Part shown: piece after piece, positions 55,525 to 63,054 of the stretch | How positions within the stretch are numbered: the stretch's first letter is position 1 | Layout of the letters: every line of letters begins with the position of its first letter | Origin: Azospirillum endophyticum | Lineage (GTDB): Bacteria > Pseudomonadota > Alphaproteobacteria > Azospirillales > Azospirillaceae | Reading direction: 5' to 3' | DNA length: 64,000 nt | NCBI RefSeq assembly: GCF_016595245.1 | Contig: NZ_JAENHM010000084.1 | Span: forward strand, 62,001-126,000 | Translations under genes and position numbers: made by a program | Notes under the pieces: generated by a model | Told to the model about the DNA's origin: nothing | Seen by the model: the letters and a program-made list of their open reading frames with translations, nothing else | Databases searched by the model: none

Positions 55525-56187
55525 TCAGGCCGCCGGTACGCGGTCGTGCAGCAGGTCGACGAGCGCCTGCGGCTCCGGGCGTTGGGTGAAGTCGGCGTCG
55601 ATGGCGGCGAAGCGGACGACGCCGCTCGGCGACAGCAGGTAGGTCGTCGGGATCGGCAGATGCCAGGGATCGCCGGGCGGCCGCCCCTGCCGGACGTTGA
55701 AGTCGAGGCCGCGGTCGCGGTAGAGGTCGCGCAGCTCGTCCGGAACGCGGTAGACGAGGCCGTAGCTGCGAGCCACCGCCGCGCCCTGGTCGGACAGGAT
55801 GTCGAAGTCGAGCGCGTTGCGCTCCGCCAGCGTCAGGCTGTGGTCGGGCAGCTCCGGCGATACCGCGATCAGCCGGGCGCCGCCAGCGGTCAGTCGCGGC
55901 AGCGCCAACTGCATGGCCCTGAGCTGGGCGCAACAATACGGACACCATTCGCCGCGATAGAACAGCAGGACGACCGGTCCCCGTTCCAGCGTTTCATACA
56001 GGGATACCGTGCGGCCGAGCTGGTTCGGCAGGGCGAAGTCGGGGGCCTGAAGTCCGGGACGCAGCGCCCCCAGCTCGACCCCGCGCGCCTTCAGGTCGGC
56101 GATGACCCGGTCCATCATCGCGAGCACCCTCGGCAGGGTCTTCCCGGTCTGCGCCCGGATGCTGCGGAGCTGGCGTTGAAGACGCAT
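55525..56187 (-). CDS. Peroxiredoxin-like AhpC/TSA family protein
   Basis: Thioredoxin-fold protein of 220 residues with the redox site LLFYRGEWCPYCCAQL (CPYC plus one more Cys). The C-terminal half reads TTYLLSPSGVVRFAAIDADFTQRPEPQ, the family's usual end. It is the first gene of the bufferin operon, 38 bases before bufA, so it may protect against peroxide or copper stress or reduce disulfides in the pathway (inference). The start MRLQRQLRS has AGGGAAA upstream; an ATG 27 codons earlier lies in the LysR promoter region. Confidence 0.9.
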   Translation of the reverse strand: MRLQRQLRSIRAQTGKTLPRVLAMMDRVIADLKARGVELGALRPGLQAPDFALPNQLGRTVSLYETLERGPVVLLFYRGEWCPYCCAQLRAMQLALPRLTAGGARLIAVSPELPDHSLTLAERNALDFDILSDQGAAVARSYGLVYRVPDELRDLYRDRGLDFNVRQGRPPGDPWHLPIPTTYLLSPSGVVRFAAIDADFTQRPEPQALVDLLHDRVPAA

Positions 56188-56240
56188 CGGGCGTTTCCCT
56201 GTCGGCGTGTCCGGTGGTTCCGATCCTGTCAAATCCCGGA

Positions 56241-56282
56241 TTTGCGAAACATAGGGGGACACGCACAAGATCTTTGCGCAAA
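56241..56282. promoter_or_regulatory. TTTGCG-type palindromes between the bufferin operon and LysR gene
   Basis: TTTGCGCAAA (56273-56282) is a perfect palindrome, and TTTGCGAAA (56241-56249) is a near copy about 32 bases away. Both lie in the divergent region between the peroxiredoxin/buf operon and the LysR gene, so a LysR-type regulator may bind both. Confidence 0.45.
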
Positions 56283-56330
56283 ATGCACGAATGCGCCCGA
56301 ATCGCCCGGGCCGGAACGATGGGAGCGAAA

Positions 56331-57251
56331 ATGGACCGGCTGGACGACCTGACGGTTCTGGTCGAGGTGGTGGACAGCGGCAGCCTGTCGGCGGCGGCGG
56401 AGCGGCTCGGGCTGTCCGCGTCGGCGATCAGCCGGCGGATCGCCCAGATGGAGAACCGGCTGGGCACCCGGCTGCTGGCGCGCACGACGCGGCGGATCGC
56501 GCTGACCGACGCCGGCGCCACCTTCTGCCTGCGGGCCCGCGCCATCCTGGCCGCGCTGGACGAGGCGGAACAGTCGCTGACCGAGATGGGCGAGGAACCG
56601 CGCGGCACGTTGCGCGTCACCATGCCGGTGATGTTCGGCCAGATGCTGGTCGCGCCGCTGCTGCCCTCCTATCTGCGCCGCCACCCCGGCGTAACGCTGG
56701 AAGCGAGCCTGAGCGACCGCATGCAGCGGTTGATCGACGAAGGGTTCGATCTGGCGATCCGGGCCGGGCGGCTGGCCGATTCCACCCTGATCGCCCGCCG
56801 CCTGCGGCCGTTGCGCCGTCATGTGGTGGCCAGCCCCGACTATCTGGAACGGCACGGCGTGCCGCAGTCGCCGGCCGAGCTCGCCCGCCACGAGTGCCTG
56901 ACGCTGCTGTCGGGATCGGGTCGGACGGAGTGGGAATTCCTGGTCGGCGACCGGCGCGAGATCCTGCGCCCGGCCGGCAGCTTCCAGACCGACAGCCTGT
57001 GGTTGCTGCGCCATGCCGCGGTGGGCGGGCTGGGGCTGGCGCGGCTGGCCGACTTCATCGTCGAGGACGACATCCGCGCCGGACGCCTCGTCCCGGTCCT
57101 GTCCGCATTGGAGGTGACGGACGAGGCCATCCACGTCGTCTATCCGGCGACCCGCCACGTCTCGCCGAAGGTGCGCAGCTTCATCGAGCACCTGTTGGCC
57201 GGATTGGGCAGACCGGAATCGGTCGGCCCGATCGGCATCTCCGGGGCATGA
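56331..57251 (+). CDS. LysR family transcriptional regulator
   Basis: Regulator of 306 residues. Helix-turn-helix LVEVVDSGSLSAAAERLGLSASAISRRIAQMENRLGTRLL is near the N-terminus and the substrate-binding domain (RGTLRVTMPVMFGQMLVAPLLPSYLRRHPGVTLEASL in part) follows. MDRLDDLTV is chosen as start (GGGAG upstream); in-frame ATGs upstream run into the divergent promoter region. It is divergent from the peroxiredoxin/bufferin operon and is the obvious candidate regulator of it. Confidence 0.92.
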   Translation: MDRLDDLTVLVEVVDSGSLSAAAERLGLSASAISRRIAQMENRLGTRLLARTTRRIALTDAGATFCLRARAILAALDEAEQSLTEMGEEPRGTLRVTMPVMFGQMLVAPLLPSYLRRHPGVTLEASLSDRMQRLIDEGFDLAIRAGRLADSTLIARRLRPLRRHVVASPDYLERHGVPQSPAELARHECLTLLSGSGRTEWEFLVGDRREILRPAGSFQTDSLWLLRHAAVGGLGLARLADFIVEDDIRAGRLVPVLSALEVTDEAIHVVYPATRHVSPKVRSFIEHLLAGLGRPESVGPIGISGA

Positions 57252-57262
57252 AATCGAACCAG

Positions 57263-57303
57263 GGGCAGGATGCCGCCCTGCGCCGGGCGGCTGCATCCTG
57301 CCC
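57263..57303. terminator. Bidirectional terminator-like hairpin
   Basis: GGGCAGGATGC (57263-57273) is perfectly inverted at 57293-57303, and inside it CGCCC/GGGCG pairs further. It lies between two convergent genes, 12 bases after the LysR stop and about 60 bases past the other gene's stop, so it probably ends both transcripts. Confidence 0.65.
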
Positions 57304-57363
57304 TCGCCGGATCGAAGGCTTGGTCCGCCCCACCGTCAAGGCATCGCCGGCAAGTCTCCGCCC

Positions 57364-57978
57364 TCAGGCCTTCGCCGCCGGGGAGCCGAGCTGCGCATAC
57401 AGGTCGGCCAGATCGGGCTGGCTGTGGGATTTGTATCTGCTGACGATCTGCTGCATGGCCTGCGCCATCGCGTCCGCCGCCGAGGCGTCGGTGTTGCCGC
57501 CGTCCTTCTCCGTTCCGTAATGGAGCGTCACGGACTCGCCGTTGCCGAGGTCGGTGTGGAAGGTGTCGAGGGATCGGGATGCGAACCCGTTCCCGGCTCC
57601 CGCCGCCGTACTCCCGACGCCAGAGGTCCCCGAGCCGCTGCCGGCACCGGACTCCCCGCCGGCCGGATTGAAGCCGTTCAGAAACCCGATCATGTCCTCC
57701 ATCGAGCCGAGCAGCTGCGCACTGAACGCGCTGCCGCCGCCGAGATGGGTTCCGCTGATCTTGAAACCGTTCGGCATCTCGACGCTGAGCGTATCGGAGG
57801 ACGGCTCGTCCTTCCCGTCGACGCCCCGGCCGGCGGCGGCAGTCTCGACCGGCGCGTTCCCACTCGCCTGGTCGAGGCCGAAGCTCTCCGTCTTGTCCGT
57901 CTTTCCGGCATGCCGATGCCGGTTCACGCCGTGCAGGCCCTCGATGGGCGTTTGGCTGCCGATGCTGCTGGTGGACAT
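57364..57978 (-). CDS. Hypothetical Gly/Ser-rich protein
   Basis: An orphan protein of 204 residues with no recognised domain. It has a polar N-terminus rich in His, Ser and Gly, a middle linker of Gly/Ser/Ala repeats (GESGAGSGSGTSGVGS), two similar beta-like segments (SVEMPNGFKISGTHLGGG and ESVTLHYGTEKDGG) and a helical C-terminus (DAMAQAMQQIVSRYKSH). There is no signal peptide or membrane helix. GGAAAGGGG lies before the ATG, and base composition matches its surroundings, so it is probably a real gene. A structural or exported protein is conceivable but not supported. Confidence 0.7.
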   Translation of the reverse strand: MSTSSIGSQTPIEGLHGVNRHRHAGKTDKTESFGLDQASGNAPVETAAAGRGVDGKDEPSSDTLSVEMPNGFKISGTHLGGGSAFSAQLLGSMEDMIGFLNGFNPAGGESGAGSGSGTSGVGSTAAGAGNGFASRSLDTFHTDLGNGESVTLHYGTEKDGGNTDASAADAMAQAMQQIVSRYKSHSQPDLADLYAQLGSPAAKA

Positions 57979-58195
57979 TCGTGCCCCTTTCCGTAAAGGT
58001 CACGCAAATCCAAGCAATTTTCACACCACTGCCCCGACGGCTTGTCGTCCGCCACCCCGGCCGTTCGGCCGCCCTGCTTGCCGGGAGCCGCCGCTGCCGC
58101 TCATGTCCCGATCTGCCGTGTGGGAACTGCCGGGCCGGCACAAAATGCCGGGCCGGCGCGAGACGCCAAGCCGGATTGCATCCGGCAAGACCCAC

Positions 58196-59377
58196 TCAGA
58201 GGACCGGCATCGGGAACAGGATTTCCGTGCGGGTTCCCCGTTCGACCGCCACTCCTCGGACGGTGCCGCCGATTTGGGTGGCCAACCCCTTGATCAGACG
58301 CGTTCCCAGGCTTCCGGATTGTGGCTTCCCCGCGATGCCGACGCCGTCGTCCGCCACCGCCAGCGTGGCTTCAGCGGCCTCGGGATCGTGATGCAGCGTG
58401 ATCCGGATGGTGCCGGGCTCGCCCGGGAAGGCGTATTTGACGGCGTTGGTGATCAGTTCGTTGACGATCAATCCCAGAGGCACGGCATGGTCGAGCGACA
58501 TCACGACCGGCTGCAGGTCGGTTTCGAAGCGGATGCCGACATGCTGGAGGGAGGCGGCATGAGCCAGCTGGCCGATATAGGCCGCCACTGCCACCACCGC
58601 CCCGTCCGAGCGGATGTCCAGCTGTTCGTGCGCCAAGCCGATCGCCGTCACCCGGTCCACCAGGCCGAGCAGCCGGGCCTTGATGCCGCTGTCGCTGTGC
58701 GCGTGCTGTTCGAGGAGAAGCATCGACGCGATGATCGCCAAGTTGTTCTTGATGCGATGCTGAATCTCGTCGAGGCGCAGGGATTGCGCGTCCTGCACCG
58801 CCTTGGCTTCCGCCCTGGCCGTCGCGGCGGCGGCGTGGTCGGCGCTCCGCGTGATCGCCACGCCCAGCAGGTTGGCGATGGTCAGGAGGAAATGCTCGTC
58901 ATCGGCATCGAAGCGGCCGGGTTCCGTGCTGCCCATCTCCAGCACGCCCCACTGGGCACCGCCGCTGACGACGGGCACGTCGATCAGAGAGCGGACGCCA
59001 TGCTGCTGCAGAAGCCCGGGGATGCGGAACTCGTCGGTGTTCCGCAGATCCTCGACGACGGTCGGCAGGCGGGTTTGCTGGGCGCGCCCGGCTGGACAGG
59101 TCGCCCCGACGGGGAAGCGGGCGGTGCCGACCGCCCCCGGCTGCCAGCCGGCGCCGGCGACCAGCAGGAGATCGCCCCGGGCGTTGTCGTAACGCAGGAT
59201 CATGCTGTGCCGAATGCCGGCGCTGCGGGCGAGGCGGATGGCGAGGAGGGAAAGCAGACGGTCGAACGGGATGCGGCTCTCCAAAAGCCGACTGACGTCG
59301 CGGATGATGTGCTGGTGGTGGCGAAGCTTGGCGAGGGTTCCGGCTTGCGGCGCCTCTGTCGGAGGTTCGAGATCCAT
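58196..59377 (-). CDS. GAF domain sensor histidine kinase (HisKA_2 type)
   Basis: Soluble kinase of about 393 residues. A GAF domain spans about 40-185 (RYDNARGDLLLVAGAGWQPG, then RSLIDVPVVSGGAQWGVLEMGS), and the HisKA_2 dimerisation/phosphoacceptor region reads LRLDEIQHRIKNNLAIIASML with His as the phosphorylation site. The HATPase_c domain has NELITNAVKYAF and VADDGVGI. Such kinases are common in alphaproteobacterial general stress and light signalling. MDLEPP is chosen as start; an in-frame TTG at 59452 with GGAGG far upstream is an alternative. No response regulator gene is adjacent. Confidence 0.9.
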   Translation of the reverse strand: MDLEPPTEAPQAGTLAKLRHHQHIIRDVSRLLESRIPFDRLLSLLAIRLARSAGIRHSMILRYDNARGDLLLVAGAGWQPGAVGTARFPVGATCPAGRAQQTRLPTVVEDLRNTDEFRIPGLLQQHGVRSLIDVPVVSGGAQWGVLEMGSTEPGRFDADDEHFLLTIANLLGVAITRSADHAAAATARAEAKAVQDAQSLRLDEIQHRIKNNLAIIASMLLLEQHAHSDSGIKARLLGLVDRVTAIGLAHEQLDIRSDGAVVAVAAYIGQLAHAASLQHVGIRFETDLQPVVMSLDHAVPLGLIVNELITNAVKYAFPGEPGTIRITLHHDPEAAEATLAVADDGVGIAGKPQSGSLGTRLIKGLATQIGGTVRGVAVERGTRTEILFPMPVL

Positions 59378-59761
59378 GCTTCCGCTACACTGGAGGGAGA
59401 TGCCGTGGGGATATACGGCCCGTTTTCGGCCCTTGTCATATACGTGCGACAAGGCCGGACGGTTTTCCTCCGGGTGGGGATTTTATCGGGCAGGGTCCGG
59501 AACTCCGCCGGCCGCCGCCGACGCAGCTGCGGATCCCGGTTCGTCATAGCCGCGGTCTCGGTCCTTCACCCATTCGACATGAAAGGACTTCCCACGATGG
59601 CGGAAAAGGGGCGAAGGCCATCGGAAGGGTCGACATGGAATTCTCCGGGCGACCGCCTCGCTGCCGGCATCCGGCAGTTGAAGCCCGGTCCGGCGGGAAA
59701 AGCGGGCCGGACGCTCCGTCCGCGGACCCGCCCCGCTCCGCACCGAACGCGCGTTTCCCGT
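59378..59761. other. Gap without a recognisable gene
   Basis: 384 bases between the histidine kinase and tautomerase genes. Apart from the inverted repeat CCTTGTC/GACAAGG (59431-59437 and 59448-59454) near the kinase start and the hairpin listed separately, nothing recognisable was seen. Short open frames here overlap and show no family resemblance. Confidence 0.5.
59688..59712 (-). terminator. Possible terminator after the tautomerase gene
   Basis: GTCCGGC and GCCGGAC (59688-59694 and 59706-59712) form a 7-bp stem with an 11-base loop, about 50 bases downstream of the tautomerase stop on the minus strand. No T-run follows. Confidence 0.4.
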
Positions 59762-59995
59762 TCAGTCTCCGGCCGCCCGCAAACGGCGGAACTCGGCGAC
59801 CGGAAGGCCCCCCACACCCCAGTTGTCCATCGCCACCTCTTCGATGACCACGAAGGTGGACTCGAGCGGCTTGTTCAGGACGTCGAGAAGCAGCTGGCTG
59901 ACGCCGTTGATCAGCGCCGCCTTCTCTGCGGCGGTGGCCGCAGGGCGGTCCGGCGCGGACCCCTCGCGGGTGATTTGGATCGTGACCATCGGCAT
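59762..59995 (-). CDS. 4-oxalocrotonate tautomerase family protein
   Basis: Small tautomerase of 77 residues. The N-terminus is Met-Pro-Met-Val, so removal of the first Met would expose the catalytic Pro-1 of the family; the body PMVTIQITREG, KAALINGVSQLLLDVL and TFVVIEEVAMDNWGVGG matches the 4-OT fold. It would catalyse keto-enol tautomerisation of an aromatic or sugar catabolite. It starts 42 bases after the SDR stop, so the two form an operon. Substrate unknown. Confidence 0.9.
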   Translation of the reverse strand: MPMVTIQITREGSAPDRPAATAAEKAALINGVSQLLLDVLNKPLESTFVVIEEVAMDNWGVGGLPVAEFRRLRAAGD

Positions 59996-60037
59996 GATGT
60001 CGTCCTCGTCTTCTCGTTCGACCGCGCTGGCCCGGGA

Positions 60038-60751
60038 TCACCAATGGCCGGCGTTCTGCCCGCCATCCACATGCAGGATCTCGCCGGTGACGAAGCCGGC
60101 GCCTTCCAGGTAGAGGACCGCCTCCACGATGTCGCCGATCTCGCCCATGCGTCCCACCGGGTGGAGCTTCGCCAGGAAATCATGGGTTTCCGCTGCGTGC
60201 ATCGGCGTCTTGACGACGCCGGGCGACACCGCGTTCACCCGGATGCCCTTGGCCGCGTATTCGATGGCCAGCGACTTGACGGCGGCGTTCAGGCCCCCCT
60301 TGCTCAGCGATGCCAGGACGGAGGGAACGCCGGCGATCGGCTGGTCGGCCAGGCTGGTGGTGATGTTGACGATGTGTCCGCCGCCCTGTTTCAGCATCGC
60401 CGTCACCGCGTGTTGCGAGATATGGAAGAACCCCGCCAGATTGGTCGCCAGCACGGCCGCGAAATCATCGCCCGAATAGTCGGTGAAGGGCTTGGCGAGG
60501 AAGATGCCGGCATTGTTGATCAGGGTATCCACCCGGCCGAACCGTTCGAGCCCGGTGGCGACCACGCGCTCCGCGACCGCAGGGTCGGCGATGTCGCCGC
60601 CGACGGCCAGGATGTCCGGATCGCCGCCGGCCTTGATCGACCGGGAATTGGCGACGACGCGGTAATTGCGGTCGCGGTATGCCCTGACCAAGCCGGCACC
60701 GATGCCCTGCGACGCGCCGGTGATGATCGCGACCTTCTGTTCGCTTCCCAT
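60038..60751 (-). CDS. SDR family protein lacking the catalytic tyrosine
   Basis: Short-chain dehydrogenase fold of 237 residues with a good cofactor motif (ITGASQGIGAGLVRAY) and NNAG. However, the usual YxxxK is VLASLSKGGLNAA: the lysine is kept but the position of the tyrosine is Ala. The same LASLxKGG variant is recalled from other proteins of this family, so it may be a true subfamily. It may use another residue, or bind but not reduce. The C-terminus DGGQNAGHW is typical. It is followed by a tautomerase gene. Confidence 0.87.
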   Translation of the reverse strand: MGSEQKVAIITGASQGIGAGLVRAYRDRNYRVVANSRSIKAGGDPDILAVGGDIADPAVAERVVATGLERFGRVDTLINNAGIFLAKPFTDYSGDDFAAVLATNLAGFFHISQHAVTAMLKQGGGHIVNITTSLADQPIAGVPSVLASLSKGGLNAAVKSLAIEYAAKGIRVNAVSPGVVKTPMHAAETHDFLAKLHPVGRMGEIGDIVEAVLYLEGAGFVTGEILHVDGGQNAGHW

Positions 60752-60881
60752 GGTGTGCCTCGATGATGGGTTCGGCAGGCTCTATTGCCGCCGTCGCCGC
60801 ATCATCTACGCCGTTGCGCAAACCGGCTGAATAGCCGACGCAAGGCACATACCCTTCCACGAAACGGCATAATGGTCCGCC

Positions 60882-61811
60882 TCAGCGTTCGGCGTCCGCC
60901 TTGAGACGGGAAAAGGCCGCGCGTAGCCGCGGCGTGGCGAAATCGACGAAGGCGCGCACCTTGGGCGTCGAGAGGCGGCCCTCGGGCGCAATCAGATGCG
61001 CGGGCAACGGCGCATGCTCTGCATCCTTCAGGATGATCTCGAGCTGCCCGTCGCGGACCTGCTCCGCGACGTGATAGGTGAACAGCCGGGTGACCCCGTG
61101 CCCCTCGACCGCGGACGCCACGGCGGCGCGCACGCTGTTGACGACGAAGCGCGGGGTGAAGGACACGGCCCGCGGGACGGCGGATGGGCCGACCGGCGGG
61201 AAGCTCCACGAATCCAGGCCGAAATGGGTCATGGCGATGATCCGGTGCTTGGCGAGGTCGGCCGGCTGATCAATGCGCGGCTGGGACGCGAGATAGCGCG
61301 GCGACGCGACGACGACGCGCCGCACCTCGCCGACACGCACGGCGACCATCGAGGAGTCCGGCAGATGTGCGATCCGCAGGGCGACGTCGATGCCCTCATC
61401 GATCAGGGTCACCGGCCGATCGAGCAGGTACAGCTTCGCCGAAACCGAGGGATGGGCGTCGAGAAAGGCGTCGAGGATCGGTCGCATGATCTCCTCGCCG
61501 CCTACCACCGGCGCCGTGACCGTCAGCGTGCCGCGCGGTGCCGACCGTTCGCCGGCGGCCAGCATGTCGGCTTCCTCCAGGTCGATGAGAATGCGCCGGC
61601 ACACCGCGGCGTAGCGTTCGCCGGCCTCGCTCAGCCTGATCGACCGCGTGGTCCGGTGCAACAGCCGCACCCCGACATTGGCTTCAAGAAGGGCCAAGGC
61701 CCGGCTCACCGCCGCCGGCGACCGGCCAAGCCGGCGCCCTGCTCCCGCCAGGCTGCCTTCGTCCAGGGCGGCCACGAACACCTTCATCGCATCGATCCGG
61801 TCCATGATCAT
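60882..61811 (-). CDS. LysR family transcriptional regulator
   Basis: Regulator of about 309 residues with helix-turn-helix VFVAALDEGSLAGAGRRLGRSPAAVSRALALLEANV and a LysR substrate-binding domain (RGTLTVTAPVVGGEEIMRPILDAFLDAHPSVSAKL in part). Two ATGs (61811 and 61805) fit family length; an upstream ATG at 61856 is not in an obvious ribosome binding context. It lies upstream of the SDR/tautomerase pair, same direction, with a 130-base gap, and downstream of an oxidoreductase gene. It may control either. Confidence 0.92.
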   Translation of the reverse strand: MIMDRIDAMKVFVAALDEGSLAGAGRRLGRSPAAVSRALALLEANVGVRLLHRTTRSIRLSEAGERYAAVCRRILIDLEEADMLAAGERSAPRGTLTVTAPVVGGEEIMRPILDAFLDAHPSVSAKLYLLDRPVTLIDEGIDVALRIAHLPDSSMVAVRVGEVRRVVVASPRYLASQPRIDQPADLAKHRIIAMTHFGLDSWSFPPVGPSAVPRAVSFTPRFVVNSVRAAVASAVEGHGVTRLFTYHVAEQVRDGQLEIILKDAEHAPLPAHLIAPEGRLSTPKVRAFVDFATPRLRAAFSRLKADAER

Positions 61812-61909
61812 GCCGTTGACTGGAAGACTGACGGCCGCAGTGTAGGCATTCCACATTGCTCCGCAATGGCTCCCCGAGCTTTCGGTCTTCCGCGCGAGCC
61901 GGCCACCCG

Positions 61910-62935
61910 TCAGCCGGCGATGTCGATGTCGATGTCGATGTCGACGACGATCCTGCCGTCGGCGCTGCCGTCCGTCATGGCGTCATGCGCATCGCCGGCC
62001 CGCTCCAGCGGAAAGCGCCGGGGGTCGAGGCGGGGCAGCAGCTTGCCGGCTTCGACCAGGGCGGCGGCATGGCGCAGGATTTCGCCGTGATGCGGCATTC
62101 CCTCTCCCGTCAGCAGGGGCAGCAGGGTGAAGACGCCCGAATAGGTCGCCGCACGGAACGAAAGCGGCGCCAGCCCATGCGTCCCCCAGCCCAGGCAGCT
62201 GACCACATGGCCGAAGCGCCGCACCGCCTGGAACGAGGCGTCGAGGACCGGACCGCCGACGGTGTCATAGACCAGATCGAAACCGCGGCCCCCGGTGTGG
62301 CGGGCGACATAGGCTTCGACCGGCTCGGTGCGGTAGTCGATGGCGGTCGCTCCCAGAGCGTCGACGACCGCCTTCTTCTCCGCGGACACGGTCGCCCAGA
62401 CGGTCGCACCGAAGGCGCGGGCGATCTGCACCGCCACATGGCCGACGCCGCCGGCGCCGCCCTGGACCAGCACCGTCCGGCCCGACCGGACGTCGGCACG
62501 GTCGACCAGGCCTTCCCAGGCCGTGATGGTGACCAGAGGCAGCGCGGCGGCTTCGCGCATCGTCAGGGTTGCCGGCTTGCGCGCGAGCAGGTCGGCCTCG
62601 ACCGCGGCATATTCCACCAGCGAACCCTGGCGACCGCCGACGCCGCCGATCATCCCGTAGACCTCGTCGCCAAGCTTGAAGGCGGTGACGCCGGGACCGG
62701 TGGCGACGACCGTCCCCGCCAGATCCATGCCGAGGATGGCGGGCAGCGGATGCTTCGCGTGCGCCGCCGCGCCGGCACGGATCTTGGTGTCCAGCGGATT
62801 GACGCCGCTGGCGGCGATGCGGACCAGCACTTGGCCGGGACCGGCCGCCGGCCGCGCGATCTCGGCCAGCCGGAACGGGGCGTCATACGCATCCAACACC
62901 ATCGCCCGCATCGTGCCGCTCGCATCCTGTGTCAT
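61910..62935 (-). CDS. Zinc-free alcohol dehydrogenase / quinone oxidoreductase (MDR family)
   Basis: NAD(P)H-dependent oxidoreductase of 341 residues of the quinone oxidoreductase group. GroES-like half with ASGVNPLDTKIRAG, then GMDLAGTVVATGPGV, and a Rossmann domain with TVLVQGGAGGVGHVAVQIARAFGA. The zinc-binding cysteines of alcohol dehydrogenases are absent. The C-terminus reads VVDIDIDIDIAG and is encoded by four copies of a hexamer. GGAGCAAAA lies before the ATG. It is divergent from a LysR gene, its probable regulator. Confidence 0.92.
   Translation of the reverse strand: MTQDASGTMRAMVLDAYDAPFRLAEIARPAAGPGQVLVRIAASGVNPLDTKIRAGAAAHAKHPLPAILGMDLAGTVVATGPGVTAFKLGDEVYGMIGGVGGRQGSLVEYAAVEADLLARKPATLTMREAAALPLVTITAWEGLVDRADVRSGRTVLVQGGAGGVGHVAVQIARAFGATVWATVSAEKKAVVDALGATAIDYRTEPVEAYVARHTGGRGFDLVYDTVGGPVLDASFQAVRRFGHVVSCLGWGTHGLAPLSFRAATYSGVFTLLPLLTGEGMPHHGEILRHAAALVEAGKLLPRLDPRRFPLERAGDAHDAMTDGSADGRIVVDIDIDIDIAG
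61918..61941. repeat. Hexanucleotide tandem repeat (CGATGT, four copies)
   Basis: Four exact copies of CGATGT lie inside the 3' end of the oxidoreductase gene and encode the IDIDIDI tail. The repeat keeps the frame, so changes in copy number would only add or remove Asp-Ile pairs. Confidence 0.8.
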
Positions 62936-63054
62936 GGTTTTGCTCCTCAGTGGGAATTGCGCGTCGTCCTGACTGATCCGAAGGGTGGTCCCAACGCAGA
63001 TGTTTGAAAATCAATGATCCTGTTTGATCTCCATTCAATTCTGTATGATGTGGC

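Noticed and set aside
57542-60766. A 1074-codon open frame on the plus strand
   Set aside because: It spans four well-supported minus-strand genes and shows no domain or plausible start context.
61918-61941. Hexamer tandem repeat as a phase-variation switch
   Set aside because: The unit is six bases, so copy changes keep the reading frame, and it lies at the very end of the gene; only the length of an IDID tail would vary.
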